64,000 bases of DNA from Lithodes maja (GCA_037953745.1 JBAKBP010004293.1:37501-101500), one strand, 5' to 3'. Shown: positions 11,404-21,730, counted from the first letter of the stretch. Notes: generated by a model not told the origin, from the letters alone. Numbers and translations: made by a program.

Positions 11404-11918
11404 AGCTGACTGTAGGGCCTTGCTCACTTGAGTGCAAAACTGAGTTTATTTCTCGCCCACATGTGACTGTACATAAGAATCCGCGTGATTTTGGTTTACT
11501 CGGCACTGATGTATTGCTCAGTCATCAGTGTTTCATAAATACCGATGAGGAAAAGCCTTACTTGATTGTCGTATACCCTCGAGCCTCACCGATTCCACGA
11601 GCTTGCGCATGTGCTTCATGTTTCGTAGGTGGTAAATGGATATAATTTATGCCAGATACAAGTTCAAGCCATGTACTTATGCCTAAAGATGTAGCTGAAA
11701 GTTTAAAGCTTAATATTCAACCGCTTAAGAAACCTCTGAGCTATGATACGATAATTGGAGAGAAAGTCTTCAATACCCATGTTCCAAATTGTCGATTAAT
11801 TATAGGGTCGACACAATTTGTTACAGATGTGACAGTGTCAGTGTGCCAAAATTCGCCCATTTTCTTTGTGATCCCGAACCTAACATCTGAAAAAAATATT
11901 GGTACTGCAATTGGCTAA
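11404..11918 (+). pseudogene. Decayed retropepsin-like fragment
   Basis: Two short frames nearly abut (to 11645 and from 11649). The second has DTSSSHVLMPKDVAESL, which resembles the start of a retroviral-type aspartic protease (DTG/S followed by a hydrophobic stretch), with S where G is expected. The first ends with GLLGTDVLLS, which resembles the hydrophobic-hydrophobic-G motif at the end of that fold. The order is odd, a protease end before a protease start, so it could be parts of two units or chance. A TAA at about 11643 separates them. No RT or integrase follows. The call is tentative. Confidence 0.35.
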
Positions 11919-12212
11919 GAGCCTGTGACTCCCGGGGCGGCCGGGAGCCCCGCTAAACCTGCCATTCTATTTCTACATTACACTCATCAAACATAAGAAC
12001 ATAAGAACATAAGAAAATGGGAGTCTGCAGAAAGCCGATTGGCCTAAGCAAGGCAGATCCCTGTCCCACACAACCCCAATTCAATTACAAAGCCCAATTA
12101 TAGGCTTCACACTCTAATACCCTGAGGATCATCTTACCAAAACGGTTAGAGATTAACGCAGGATTATGGGGGTCTGCAGAGCGCTGATTGGCTTAACCCG
12201 GCTGATCCCCCT

Positions 12213-15200
12213 TCACACCCAACCCTTCTCGTCCATATGCTTATCCAATTTTATCTTAAAGCTCCCTACAGTTTTAGATCCCACTATAGCACTTGGTAGT
12301 CCATTCCACCCATCTACAACTCTGTTACCAAACCAATATTTGCCTATATCTTTTCTGAAACTAAATTTATCTAATTTGAAACCATTGGTACGAGTTCTTT
12401 CGCTATCACTGAGCTTTAGTACATTTGTCATGTCCCCTTTGTTAATCCCACTAACCCACTTGAACACCTCTATCATATCCCCTCTAACTCTGCGTCTCTC
12501 TAACGAATGTAAACCTAATTTCTTCAACCTTTCTTCATACGAAAGATTTCTAATATTATGGATCATTTTTGTCATTCTACGCTGTACTCTCTCCAATGAA
12601 TCTATGTCCATTCTGTAATAAGGACACCAAAATTGGACAGCATAATCCATATGGGGTCTCACTAATGACAAGTAAAGTTTTAAGATAACATCAGCAGTTC
12701 TGTTACTCACACTCCTAGAGATGAACCCGAGAATCCTGTTTGCCTTATTACGAACGCTTATACACTGTTTTCTAGGCTTCAAATCATTGCTAACAAACAC
12801 ACCTAGATCTTTCTCGCAGTCTGAATTTTCTAATTCTAAATTAGCTAGTTTATATTTAACATTTGTTTGCATCTTCCCTATCTTTAATACCTTGCATTTG
12901 TCAATGTTAAACTTCATCTGCCAATTTACTGACCATTCATGTAAGGTATCTAGATCCCTTTGGAGGCACTCTATATCGCTATCTGAATCAATTGATCTCC
13001 CTATTTTAGTATCGTCTGCGAATTTACTTATCCTACTAGTTATACCTAAATCTAGGTCATTTATGTATATAAGAAACAACAGGGGACCTAATACCGATCC
13101 CTGGGGGACACCACTTTTGACTGCTCCCCATTCTGACTTTGTACCATTTATGCTGACTCTCTGCTTCCTACCAATTAGCCATGACCTAATCCATCCTAAC
13201 AACGCCCCACCTATTCCATGTGCCTCAACCTTTCTCATCAATCTCTCATGAGGGACTCTGTCGAAAGCTTTACTGAAATCTAAATATATAATATCATATG
13301 ACTTGTCATTATCTACTGCTTCATATACCTCTGAGAAAAAACTAAGCAAATTAGTAAGGCAAGACCGTCCCTGAGTGAATCCATGCTGAGAAGAATTGAT
13401 TAAGTTAAATGTTTCTAAGTGGTTTCTCATTTTCCTAGCAATAATTGACTCTAGTAGCTTTCCTATGATTGAAGTGAGACTAATGGGACGGTAATTGGAT
13501 GCTATTGATTTATCACCTTTTTTGAAGATCGGAACTACATTTGCAAGCTTCCAAGCTTCTGGAACTATACCTGTTTCTAATGACTTGTTAAATAGAAATG
13601 TTAATGGGTAACTTAACTCATCTCTGCATTCTTTTAATACTCTAGCATATACCTCATCAGGACCAGGCGATTTATGAGGTTTCAGTCTGTCAATTTCCTT
13701 AAGCACATCATTTCTACTTATAGTAACCGTACTTAACCTATTATCTATACTATCGCTGTATACCTTACGGACTTCTGGAAACTGTGCCAAATTTTCATTA
13801 GTGAAAACGGAAAGAAATTGACTATTTAATGTACTGCACATTTCTAAATCATTTTCTGTCATTTCTCCTATCGAAGTTTTAAGGGGACCAATTACATCTC
13901 TAACCTTGGATTTATATAGTTGGTAAAAAGCTTTAGGATTATTTTTTGAGTCATTGGCAACCTTAATTTCATAATTTCTTTTTTCTTTACTAATATCCTT
14001 TTTTACCTGTCATGATAGATTCTGATAGTAAGCAAGTAGGTGAATTTCGCCTTTTTTAATTTTTCTATATATTCCTCTCTTTTTTCCTAGAAGATCTAAT
14101 AGTCTATTATTCATCCATTTGGGTTGGTTCTGTGTTGATCTAAATTTTCTTTTGGGGATATATTTATTTTGCGCATTGAATACTGACTTGATAAAATTAT
14201 CGTATGTATCTACCAAGTTTGACGTCTCTTCCTGACTTAAGATGACAGGTGCCTGAGAAAGGATACACTCATTTGGACACCTGGATCGACTTAATTTTTT
14301 GACCATAGGGTCCGCTAACAGGGCTTCTCTTAACCTACCATAATTGGCTTTTCTGAAGTCAGGTATTAATGTTGTATTCTCTCTGATATTACCTTTCCAT
14401 TGTATATTAAAATACACAGAATTGTTATCACTATTTCCTAGGTGGTCCCCGATTTCTACACTATTTATCATATGTTCATTGTTACTGAAAACTAAATCGA
14501 GAATATTATCACCTAGTCGGCGTATCTATGAATTGAGATAAAAAACTATCTTGTACTACCTCAATAAACTTCTTTGAATCAGAGTCGCCTATTTGTTGCT
14601 GCCAATCTATATTAGGGAAATTAAAATCCCCCATAATGCACACGTTGCTAAGCCTTGATGCTATTTTAATTTCCTCCCATAATGATGTTCCGTCATTTCT
14701 ACTCATATTTGGCGGTCTATACATAACTCCAATAACTAAAGTCTCACTACCTTCGTTAACTTCTACCCAAACACTTTCATTTTCATTATTTACTCTAATA
14801 CCTGATTTAGTACAGCTTTTTAATGAACTCCTGACAAACACTGCTATACCGCCACCCCTCCTACTTGTTCGGTCATATTTAAACAAACTATATCCCGGTA
14901 TATCAAACTCTGCTAAAAAATGCCTGGTTTCTGTATTAATTCATGTTTCAGTTAGCGCTATTATGTCTATATTTTCTTTGCTAACCAGTGCTCTAAGTTC
15001 GTTCATTTTGTTACATAAACTCCTGCAATTTGTATAATAAACCCTCAAACTATTACTTGTATTTGCAACTATTTTTCTATTGTTTTTAACTAATTTATTT
15101 TTACCTGTTGAACTACTGGACCTAGACGGAAAAGCTACGCTATCAGAATGTTCGTTACTACTATCAATTTCATGTGGCTGGGATTCTATTTTACTTACAC

Positions 15201-15219
15201 ACCTATGGTTTATCAACAA
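12213..15219 (-). pseudogene. CR1 ORF2: AP endonuclease plus reverse transcriptase, broken
   Basis: ORF2 would nick the target and reverse transcribe the element RNA. The N-terminal part (15219-14941) has YYTNCRSLCNK and IIALTET. The endonuclease continues at 14886-14509 with GVMYRPP and GDFNFPNIDW. RT motifs follow in 13862-12213: NYRPISLTS, DFSKAFDRVPH, GVPQGSVLGPLLF and the FADD box (13011-13022). Three lesions break it. TGA replaces an expected Trp codon near 14940; a frameshift lies near 14510; an in-frame TGA at 14010-14012 lies before QVKKDISKEK. Codon phase is otherwise kept throughout, so this is a recently dead copy. It starts at or just before the ORF1 stop, so ORF1 and ORF2 overlap slightly. 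Confidence 0.9.
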
Positions 15220-15488
15220 AACCCCGCAACAAACTTGTCGAGTGAGATGGCTAAGGTCGAAACTCCTAGTCGAGAGAGATGTACTCCATCCTGGGCATAC
15301 AGTTCATCCTTACCGTAGAAGAGGGTCCAGTTATCCAGGAATGGAATAGTATTTGCCTTGCAATACTTCTCCAGCCGGCTATTTACACCAATAGCCCTGG
15401 AGGACCATTCCTGGTATATTCCTGCGAAACGGCATGCATTATATCTCAAGAACTGGGCAGTGTTATAGCATAATTGTTGTTTGTACAT
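15213..15488 (-). pseudogene. CR1 ORF1, C-terminal esterase fragment
   Basis: The 91-aa frame ends with DELYAQDGVHLSRLG, matching the DxxH block at the end of SGNH/GDSL esterases, a domain known from CR1-type ORF1 proteins. The catalytic Ser and GxND blocks are missing through 5' truncation. Its stop lies inside TGTTGATAA, where ORF2 starts, which suggests coupled or reinitiating translation in the intact element. A non-overlapping N-terminal piece of a related protein lies at 21364-21730. Confidence 0.75.
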
Positions 15489-16043
15489 ATATATATATGT
15501 ATTATGTATGTTGCTTCGTAGTATACTATAAATGGAAAATATACTTGGTAAATGAATAATTAGAGGGCATCTGTGGACTCACTTTTACAATTTCCCAGCT
15601 CAGCTGGTGGGCGACGAGTGGAGGTGAGTCGAGTTGTATACTGATATTCTATTGGTCAATAAACTGGGTGTGACGTCACGAGCGATGATGGTATATGAAT
15701 GGTTGTTGTGGGAGTACGTCACTGTCTAGACGGTGACGTCACAAATTCTCGCAACATTTTAACGGGTGTAGAAATACACGTCAGTCCATATAATGAGTCT
15801 CTTTTGTTTCTCAATCCCTCTACGACGTCACATTGATTCATTTATTATCCTTGGTGTTTATAATCTCTCGGATTCGGGCCAGTCGGCCATATTTGAAATG
15901 GTGGAACTGTTGTTCAATGAATAGTGGTGTTTTTGCTTTATGAAAACACCTACAACATCTTCTATTTAACGGGATTACCAACGGAGCTTCCAGCGGCATT
16001 GTGTTAATTTGGCTGCAGACCATTATTGTCCAGTACACCAAGG
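15489..16043. other. Spacer with CRE-like sites
   Basis: It begins with a (TA)n tract (about 15487-15502). Two perfect TGACGTCA palindromes lie at 15671-15678 and 15734-15741, and a CGACGTCA near 15823. No gene is recognised; the minus frame 15838-16167 runs into the LTR. Confidence 0.5.
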
Positions 16044-16048
16044 GTAAG

Positions 16049-16449
16049 TGTAATGCCCTCGAAAATGTCCCGCAACCACAATAATGTACTACCCGAGTTG
16101 ACGTCAGGTATAGCGTAAAATAGTCGTAGATGGTAAGTCCAATAAACTCATCACGTGATAACACCACAAGACTATCACCTGGTTCTTAAAAATCGGACTA
16201 AGGTTGCTATACTTTTAGTACGTCCGTGGTAGTACAGTGGGTTAGCGCGCGGGCCTGGTGGTGATGGTGGTGCGTCACTAACCAGGGTTCGAACCCCACC
16301 CAAGGCATCTCAAAACCTGTGGGTTTTTAGGGGGGTTAAATTCCCTTCAGAGGTTCGTACCCTGCGCCAGGTACCAGGAAAGGTTGATCCTATAGGTAGC
16401 CTGGGGATAATTCCCATTCCTATTTAACCTGGAAAAACCTAGCATTTCA
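16049..16449 (+). mobile_element. Solo LTR (short subfamily)
   Basis: A 401-bp copy of the TGTAATGCC...GCATTTCA LTR, flanked by the perfect 5-bp duplication GTAAG (16044-16048 and 16450-16454). It has TGACGTCA at 16099-16106 and the tRNA-like segment with GGTTCGAACCC. Like the copy at 843 it has only one copy of the 60-bp block. A solo LTR implies LTR-LTR recombination removed the interior. Confidence 0.85.
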
Positions 16450-16601
16450 GTAAGGGTTTTATACCGTCGTTATTTGGGTCCAAGCCTAGGCTACGATTAC
16501 CACAGAATCTTTAATGAATATCCTCAATACAGACTTATTTCCTTCACTTACCTCGTCAATAATAACCCATATAGGTGGAGAGGCCCTGAATTATATCAAA
16601 G

Positions 16602-16950
16602 AAAAAGTGATGTTGAAACAATATCTGCAATTTAGCCATGTTGATTAACTCTTAGCCCACTTAACCCCTTCAGACTCATATGACGCAGAGGTTGGCAGAT
16701 TAGCAATAAGAAATAGAGTTCTCTCACTCTTATAATTACCTCTTTTGGCGACCGTCAATCTTTTATGAATTAAATACCAAACCAGCGGGGGTGTGGGGGC
16801 GGCAGCCCCCACCTAATATACTAGGTTAGGTTAGGTAAGGTTGTTAGGTTACGCTAATATTACCCCTTATTTTATTTCGTCTTTTACCCCTCAATTTCCC
16901 TGCCTCCCCACTATCGGGGGCCGTATCTTAAGATCGTAATTGTTTAATCG
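16602..16950 (+). repeat. Dispersed repeat R1, copy 1
   Basis: About 340 bp, starting GTGATGTTGAAAC, also present in direct orientation at 20041-20393, just beyond the Tigger element. It includes a GC-rich hairpin (GTGGGGGCGGCAGCCCCCAC near 16795) and a 'ctaggttaggttaggta' stretch. It shows no coding. The two copies differ by small indels and substitutions. Confidence 0.7.
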
Positions 16951-16959
16951 AAGTCCTCT

Positions 16960-17052
16960 TTTTCTAGTTATTAAAAACGTATTCTATGGTGTATTATATG
17001 ATATATAGAAGCAATAGAACTGTTCAAATTACCTGGGAAGTGTATATTAAAC
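16960..17052 (+). repeat. Dispersed repeat R2, copy 1
   Basis: About 93 bp ('tttttctagttattaaaaac ... gaagtgtatattaaac'), repeated in the same orientation at about 23771-23865 with a few differences. Non-coding; probably part of an unrecognised mobile element. Confidence 0.6.
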
Positions 17053-17167
17053 AAAATACAAAACTTTGAATAATGAGGTAAGAGATAGGCTATGTGTTTT
17101 TTATCACTTTTCAACCCAAGACCAGCGGGGGTCTGGGGGCAGCAGCCCCCAGGATGCCCAGGTTACC

Positions 17168-17201
17168 TTAGGTTAGGTTAGGTTAGGTTAGGTTAGGTTA
17201 A
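17168..17201 (+). repeat. Interstitial (TTAGG)n telomere-like tract
   Basis: Six to seven tandem TTAGG units. TTAGG is the ancestral arthropod telomere repeat. A short internal tract such as this can come from break repair or a telomere-targeting element; it does not show that this is a chromosome end. Confidence 0.75.
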
Positions 17202-17294
17202 TGACCAGCTATGTAAATACAGTAGTGAACATTTGGTTCAGTCTGTGCTCAAACATCCATTTTCTTTAGGTGGAGGCCATACACTAAACAATTA

Positions 17295-20036
17295 CAGTAA
17301 ACTTCCGTTAATCCGACGACCGATAATTCAAATTTCCCAATAGTCCGAATTTTTCAATTTGAGGCCAAATCCGAATTCGCCCAATAGTCCGAATTTTTGA
17401 ATTTGAGGCCAAATCCGAATTCACCCAATAGTTCGATTTTTTTAATTTCCCGGGCGTGCGATAATTCAAAATATCGTCCCTCTAGCGGCCAGGCCGGAGT
17501 AAACTGTCTGCCGTTGTCGGTCTACCTGAAACGTTGTTTATCCCGTGTTTATCCTGTGATATAGTGACTTAGTGACTTAGTGATGGGTCCCACAGCAAGT
17601 TCAGGTGCACGAGGGAGGAATGACAAGAACAAACATAAGAGGAAGCACGTAACTCTGTCCATAGCTGACAAATTGCGAGTGATAGCGATGGTAGAGAAAG
17701 GCAGTGATCGGCGTAAAGTTATGGAAACTTTTAATATCGGTGCCTCCACAGTTTCAAACATAGTGAAGGCAAAGGCTAACTTATCGAAGTTTGTTGCCTT
17801 TGGAAAGTCAAGTTACACGGGTGATGTGAGAAAGACAATGAAAAAACCAAAACATGAAAAACTTGACGAGGCAGTGCATAAGTGGTTTACGGCCAAGCGG
17901 GCTGAGGGCAAGCCTATCTCAGGGCTTATGATAATTGAAAAGGCCAAGCAATTCCTGTCTGATATGAATATGGAAGACGATATAAAATTCTCCGACGGCT
18001 GGTTGAGAAACTTTAAAATTAGGCATGGAATTAGGGTCCTAGATGTCGCCGGAGAAAAGAATTCTGCCGACAAAGAGGCCGCCGATCGGTTTGCACACAT
18101 TTTTGCTACCATTGTTCAAGATCACCAGCTGACCCCAGACCAAATCTTTAACGCAGACGAGACAGGGCTATATTGGCGCTGTTTGCCAACAAGGACATTA
18201 GCTGGTAGAGGAGAGAAGGCTGCACCCGGATTCAAAATGAATAAAGAACGTCTCACAATCCTGCTGAGTGGGAATGCTTCCGGTAAATGTCGCAATCGTT
18301 TGTTTGTGATCGGCAAGGCTAAGAATCCCCGTGCTTTCAAGAACATGCGAGGGAAGTTGCCAGTGATCTATGATGCACAGAGCAATGCATGGATGACTGC
18401 CCAAGTATTCCATGATTGGTTCTTCAAGCACTTTGTTCCCGAAGTCAAGGCCTACTTCAAGTCGATTGGCCTTTCTGAGGACACCAAGGCTGTCCTATTC
18501 CTGGATAACTGCAGAGCACATCCCCCTGCCCACGAACTAGTGTCTGGAAACATTTTTGTCACCTACTTGCCCCCTAATGTGACTAGTCTGATACAACCAA
18601 TGGACCAGGGTGTGTGCCAAAAGTTTAAGCAGAGCTACAAGTCCTCATTTGCCCGCAAGCTGATTAACTCTGATGCATCAGTAAAAACTTTCCAGTCAAG
18701 TTTTTCCATCAAGGATGCCATATATGATGCTGCCCTAGCCTGGAAGGATGTTTCGGAGGTAACCCTCAAGAAATGTTGGAACAAGCTGTATGTCCAGGTT
18801 GACGACCCTGAAGAAGTTGAAGAAGATGAGCACGATTTCGAAGGCTTTCTTGGGCGTCGCAGGGAGGCAATCAACGAAATCCGAGGCCTGATGGATACCG
18901 TGCCGGTCAACGACCCCAAGAGGATGACTGAAGAGGATATTGAGGAGTGGGTTGATGTGGATGGTGACCTGCAGGGCGAGGAAGAGGTGACAGATACAGA
19001 AATTATCCGGAGTGTTGTGGAGCCAGAATATGTTGAGGAGCACTCGTCTGAGGAAGAGGAAGAGGCAAATGACGATGGCAAAGTAACCTGGAAGGAAGCT
19101 GCTACCCATTTCGATGCTATGGTAAAATTTGTGGAACAGTCTAGCCAATATAATGCAAGTGAAACAATCGATTTCCACATCCTCCGTAATGAGTTCTATA
19201 CGAAAAGGGGCAGGGCAGTCAAGCAGGCAGACATCAGGGACCTGATGAAAAACATGCACCAACGGGGCCGCCGATCAGATGAACCAGACAACCCTAGACC
19301 TGCAACAATGCCTCTCACAGACGACTCGCGTACCAGCTCACCTGAACCTCTTACCACACCAGAACCTATGCCTCCTCCTGATTTTGAAGGCTGGGAGGAC
19401 CTAGCATCCCCTGTGAAGGCCACTCCTGAGGTAGCCCCAGCCACCCCTGTGGTAGCCCCAGCCAGCCTAGCCACTCCTGAGGTAGCCCCAGCCGGGCCAG
19501 CCGCCCCTGTGGTAGCCCCAGCCGCCCCTGTGGTAGCCCCAGCCAGCCTAGCCACTCCTGAGGTAGCCCTAGCCCTAGCTCCCCCTTCAGATATTGAAGG
19601 CTTGGAGGATATGGCTGTGGAGTAATAATCAGTGAAGTGTAGTAGATTTAAGGACCCCAAAAAAAATATAAAACCAGCAAAATACAAAAAAAAAATAAGT
19701 CTTTTTAAGTTCATTTTACATTAAAGTACACTTACAGTGCAGAGCAGTGATTATAAGTTACTAATATGGGTCTAGGGGGCTAGTGGCTGGTTGGGGGCTG
19801 GGTTGGGGCTGGTGCTGGGGGCTTATCTTCAATGCTACACATCTCTTCTCTTCATATAAGGTGAGTTAAAGTCATGATTAGTCATTATTATCATTATTAT
19901 CATGCGTTTGTGTCTTGGTTTGGGTCTTCAAAAAAAAGTCGGGGGGGGGGGGGGGGGTAACGTCCGATAATCCGAAAAAAACACTAATCCGAACGAGGGC
20001 CGGTCCGCTGCCCTTCGGATTAACGGAAGTTTACTG
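17295..20036 (+). mobile_element. Full-length Tigger/pogo DNA transposon
   Basis: A 2742-bp element with inverted ends CAGTAAACTTCCGTTAATCC (right end the reverse complement, ending at 20036) and TA target duplications (17293-17294, 20037-20038). Both are diagnostic of pogo/Tigger in the Tc1-mariner superfamily. The left subterminal region has two tandem units of about 44 bp ('ccaatagtccgaattttt..tttgaggccaaatccgaattc', 17338-17440), likely transposase binding sites. A G-run of about 17 lies near 19940. The transposase ORF is open throughout, so the copy may be able to move. Confidence 0.95.
17580..19625 (+). CDS. Tigger/pogo-family transposase, apparently intact
   Basis: A 681-aa protein that would bind the element ends and cut and paste it in the nucleus. 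Residues about 18-70 form a CENP-B-type N-terminal helix-turn-helix (LSIADKLRVIAMVEKG ... STVSNIVK). Residues about 92-158 form the second, Tc5/CENP-B-like DNA-binding domain ending SDGWLRNFKIRHGI. The DDE-superfamily core follows with D193 (NADETGLYWR), D309 (FLDNCRAHP) and D342 (QPMDQGVCQ); the last two are 33 residues apart, normal for pogo. The C-terminus is acidic and then has PEVAPA/PVVAPA repeats (about 615-665). The start is the first of two adjacent ATGs. All catalytic residues are present. A domesticated host gene is unlikely because the terminal repeats and TA duplications are intact. Confidence 0.95.
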   Translation: MMGPTASSGARGRNDKNKHKRKHVTLSIADKLRVIAMVEKGSDRRKVMETFNIGASTVSNIVKAKANLSKFVAFGKSSYTGDVRKTMKKPKHEKLDEAVHKWFTAKRAEGKPISGLMIIEKAKQFLSDMNMEDDIKFSDGWLRNFKIRHGIRVLDVAGEKNSADKEAADRFAHIFATIVQDHQLTPDQIFNADETGLYWRCLPTRTLAGRGEKAAPGFKMNKERLTILLSGNASGKCRNRLFVIGKAKNPRAFKNMRGKLPVIYDAQSNAWMTAQVFHDWFFKHFVPEVKAYFKSIGLSEDTKAVLFLDNCRAHPPAHELVSGNIFVTYLPPNVTSLIQPMDQGVCQKFKQSYKSSFARKLINSDASVKTFQSSFSIKDAIYDAALAWKDVSEVTLKKCWNKLYVQVDDPEEVEEDEHDFEGFLGRRREAINEIRGLMDTVPVNDPKRMTEEDIEEWVDVDGDLQGEEEVTDTEIIRSVVEPEYVEEHSSEEEEEANDDGKVTWKEAATHFDAMVKFVEQSSQYNASETIDFHILRNEFYTKRGRAVKQADIRDLMKNMHQRGRRSDEPDNPRPATMPLTDDSRTSSPEPLTTPEPMPPPDFEGWEDLASPVKATPEVAPATPVVAPASLATPEVAPAGPAAPVVAPAAPVVAPASLATPEVALALAPPSDIEGLEDMAVE

Positions 20037-20040
20037 TACC

Positions 20041-20393
20041 GTGATGTTGAAACATTATCTGCAATTTAGCCATGTTGATTAACTCTTAGCCCACTTAACC
20101 CCTTCAGACTCAAATGATGCAGAGGTTGGCAGATTAGGCTAGCAATAAGAAATAGAGTTCTCTCACTCTTATAATTAACTCTTTTGCCGACCGTCAATCT
20201 TTTATGAATTAGGCTAAATACCAAACCTGTGGGGGCGGCAGCCCCCACCTAATATACTAGGTTAGGTTAGGTAAGGTTGTCAGGTTACGCTAATATTACC
20301 CCTTATTTTCGTCGTTTACCCCTCAATTTCCTTGTACTTCATAGCCATCCCCACTATCGGGGGCCGTATCTTAAGATTGTTGGATAATGGGGA
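20041..20393 (+). repeat. Dispersed repeat R1, copy 2
   Basis: The second copy of the repeat at 16602, starting GTGATGTTGAAAC two bases after the Tigger target duplication. It contains the GC hairpin GTGGGGGCGGCAGCCCCCAC (near 20225) and ends near 'cttaagattgttggataatgggg'. An inverted, diverged match to that end lies at about 23547-23600. Confidence 0.65.
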
Positions 20394-21363
20394 CAACTTT
20401 TTTCCGGAGATTCTAATTAATGACAACCACTGTATAATGATGAAAACTAGCTAAAAAAACCCCAAAAAACTCACGAAATAAAAGTTGGCCAGGTTCCTGG
20501 ATATGTTCCTTAATTTGCATGAACAAATTGTAATAGGCCTATAGAAACCTAATAAATCATATAAATAAAAAATCCACAAAAATACAATCATTGAAAATAG
20601 CTGTGGTCCGTCTCCTTAATATTGACCGAAAAAATGCCCATTCTAATAAATCTCAGAGCTCTTTCGGACAGTCACAGTTTACAAACGGCTTCTTTATGCA
20701 GTGTAATCAATATTTACCCCCTGCTGGCAACATAGATGACGATTTCAATAATTCACTTGGGGGTGAGGGGGGGCAAAGCCCCCCCTCAACCCATCGTGTA
20801 TCCAACATTGGCATTATAACTAAGACCATGAATAGGGCCTACACTCATTTCTCAAAATCTGGAGGAAGAAACATAACAAATAAGGGTGCGAGCCTATTCC
20901 CTATAATTACTAATATATCCGTTCATCTTGGGACGATATCGCTACTAATATACTAATTAGTATTGATAAATAGAAACAGTTTGAATATCAAGACGCAAAT
21001 TACACAGTGCACTAATGACATTATAATACACGTTGTGTGAAACATATACACCGCTGATGTTAAATTAACCGGGTGTAAAAATAAGCGGGTGTAATGACAT
21101 GTTGGCCAAGGGCTGGAATGACGTCATCGCTGAGGCCCGCCTTGGCTGATGACGTCACGATAATCAACAACCAATCACAAGCAAGGATACACAACGTCTT
21201 GGCTTGGTTAATCAAGATGGCTATATTCTAGTTAATCTCCGTGTTTCAACCCCTCTCTTTCCCTGATATATTTCATACCCTCCCCAGCTATCGGGGTTTA
21301 GTATTGTTGAGGTAAGTGAAGAAAATAACTAAGAGATATGAGGATATAAATAAGGTTCCTTAG
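20394..21363. other. Spacer without a recognised gene
   Basis: AT-rich sequence with a GC hairpin (GGGGGGCAAAGCCCCCCC near 20770) and two CRE palindromes (21119-21126 and 21150-21157) next to a CCAAT motif. The 121-aa frame at 20591-20956 has no domain and crosses the hairpin, so I do not call it a gene. Confidence 0.5.
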
Positions 21364-21730
21364 TTAATGGGCAAACAAAATACGGTGACTACCGCTACAT
21401 AGGATCTTACCCCATTCCTTCCTTACCCCTCTTCTTGGTAGGATACTGTGTACCACAGGAACTCCACCCTTCTCCTTGATCCTCTCCAACATTTCCTGGT
21501 ACGTGGTGAGCAACTCCTCAGTCCTGCATTTCCAAATGTCGTTGCTCCCTGCGTTGAGGAAGATGATGGGGTCCTCTCCACTCGCTTCCATGACACCATC
21601 TAGCTTTTCTGCCACCTTCTCGACTCCGGCACCAGGCAGACAGACAACTTTACCAACATGTGTGTTAGTAGCCCTACCAAGGTATTTAACCAAACGATAG
21701 TTGCTTTGCTCTACACTGTACTCTACATTG
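21364..21730 (-). pseudogene. CR1-type ORF1 esterase, N-terminal fragment
   Basis: The minus frame reads YRLVKYLGRATNTHVG ... PIIFLNAGSNDIW, with NAGSNDI matching the GxND block of SGNH/GDSL esterases, then a helical stretch and PVVHSILPRRG. The GDS nucleophile block would lie just upstream but is lost near 21730, and the C-terminal DxxH block is missing. It is a non-overlapping counterpart of the esterase end at 15213-15488, but from a separate insertion because no LINE sequence adjoins it. Other parts of the source element were not found here. Confidence 0.7.

Larger units (their letters stand above)
11991..15488 (-). mobile_element. CR1-clade LINE, 5'-truncated
   Basis: A minus-strand LINE. 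Its 3' end (left side) has three tandem copies of the octamer CATAAGAA, read TTCTTATG on the element strand, the terminal repeat typical of CR1 elements. The 3' UTR (11991-12212) contains two related blocks starting GGG.GTCTGCAGA (12017 and 12168). Upstream are a broken ORF2 (endonuclease plus RT) and the end of ORF1 (esterase domain). The element stops at about 15488 next to a (TA)n tract, so the 5' part of ORF1 is missing, as is usual for LINE insertions. Confidence 0.9.

Noticed and set aside
12166..13251. Plus-strand frames of 150 and 176 aa
   Set aside because: They are antisense to the CR1 RT and lack any domain.
18635..19714. Minus-strand frames of 172-181 aa
   Set aside because: They are shadows of the Tigger transposase.
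20591..20956. 121-aa plus-strand ORF
   Set aside because: It crosses a GC hairpin, has no recognisable domain and no conserved neighbour.
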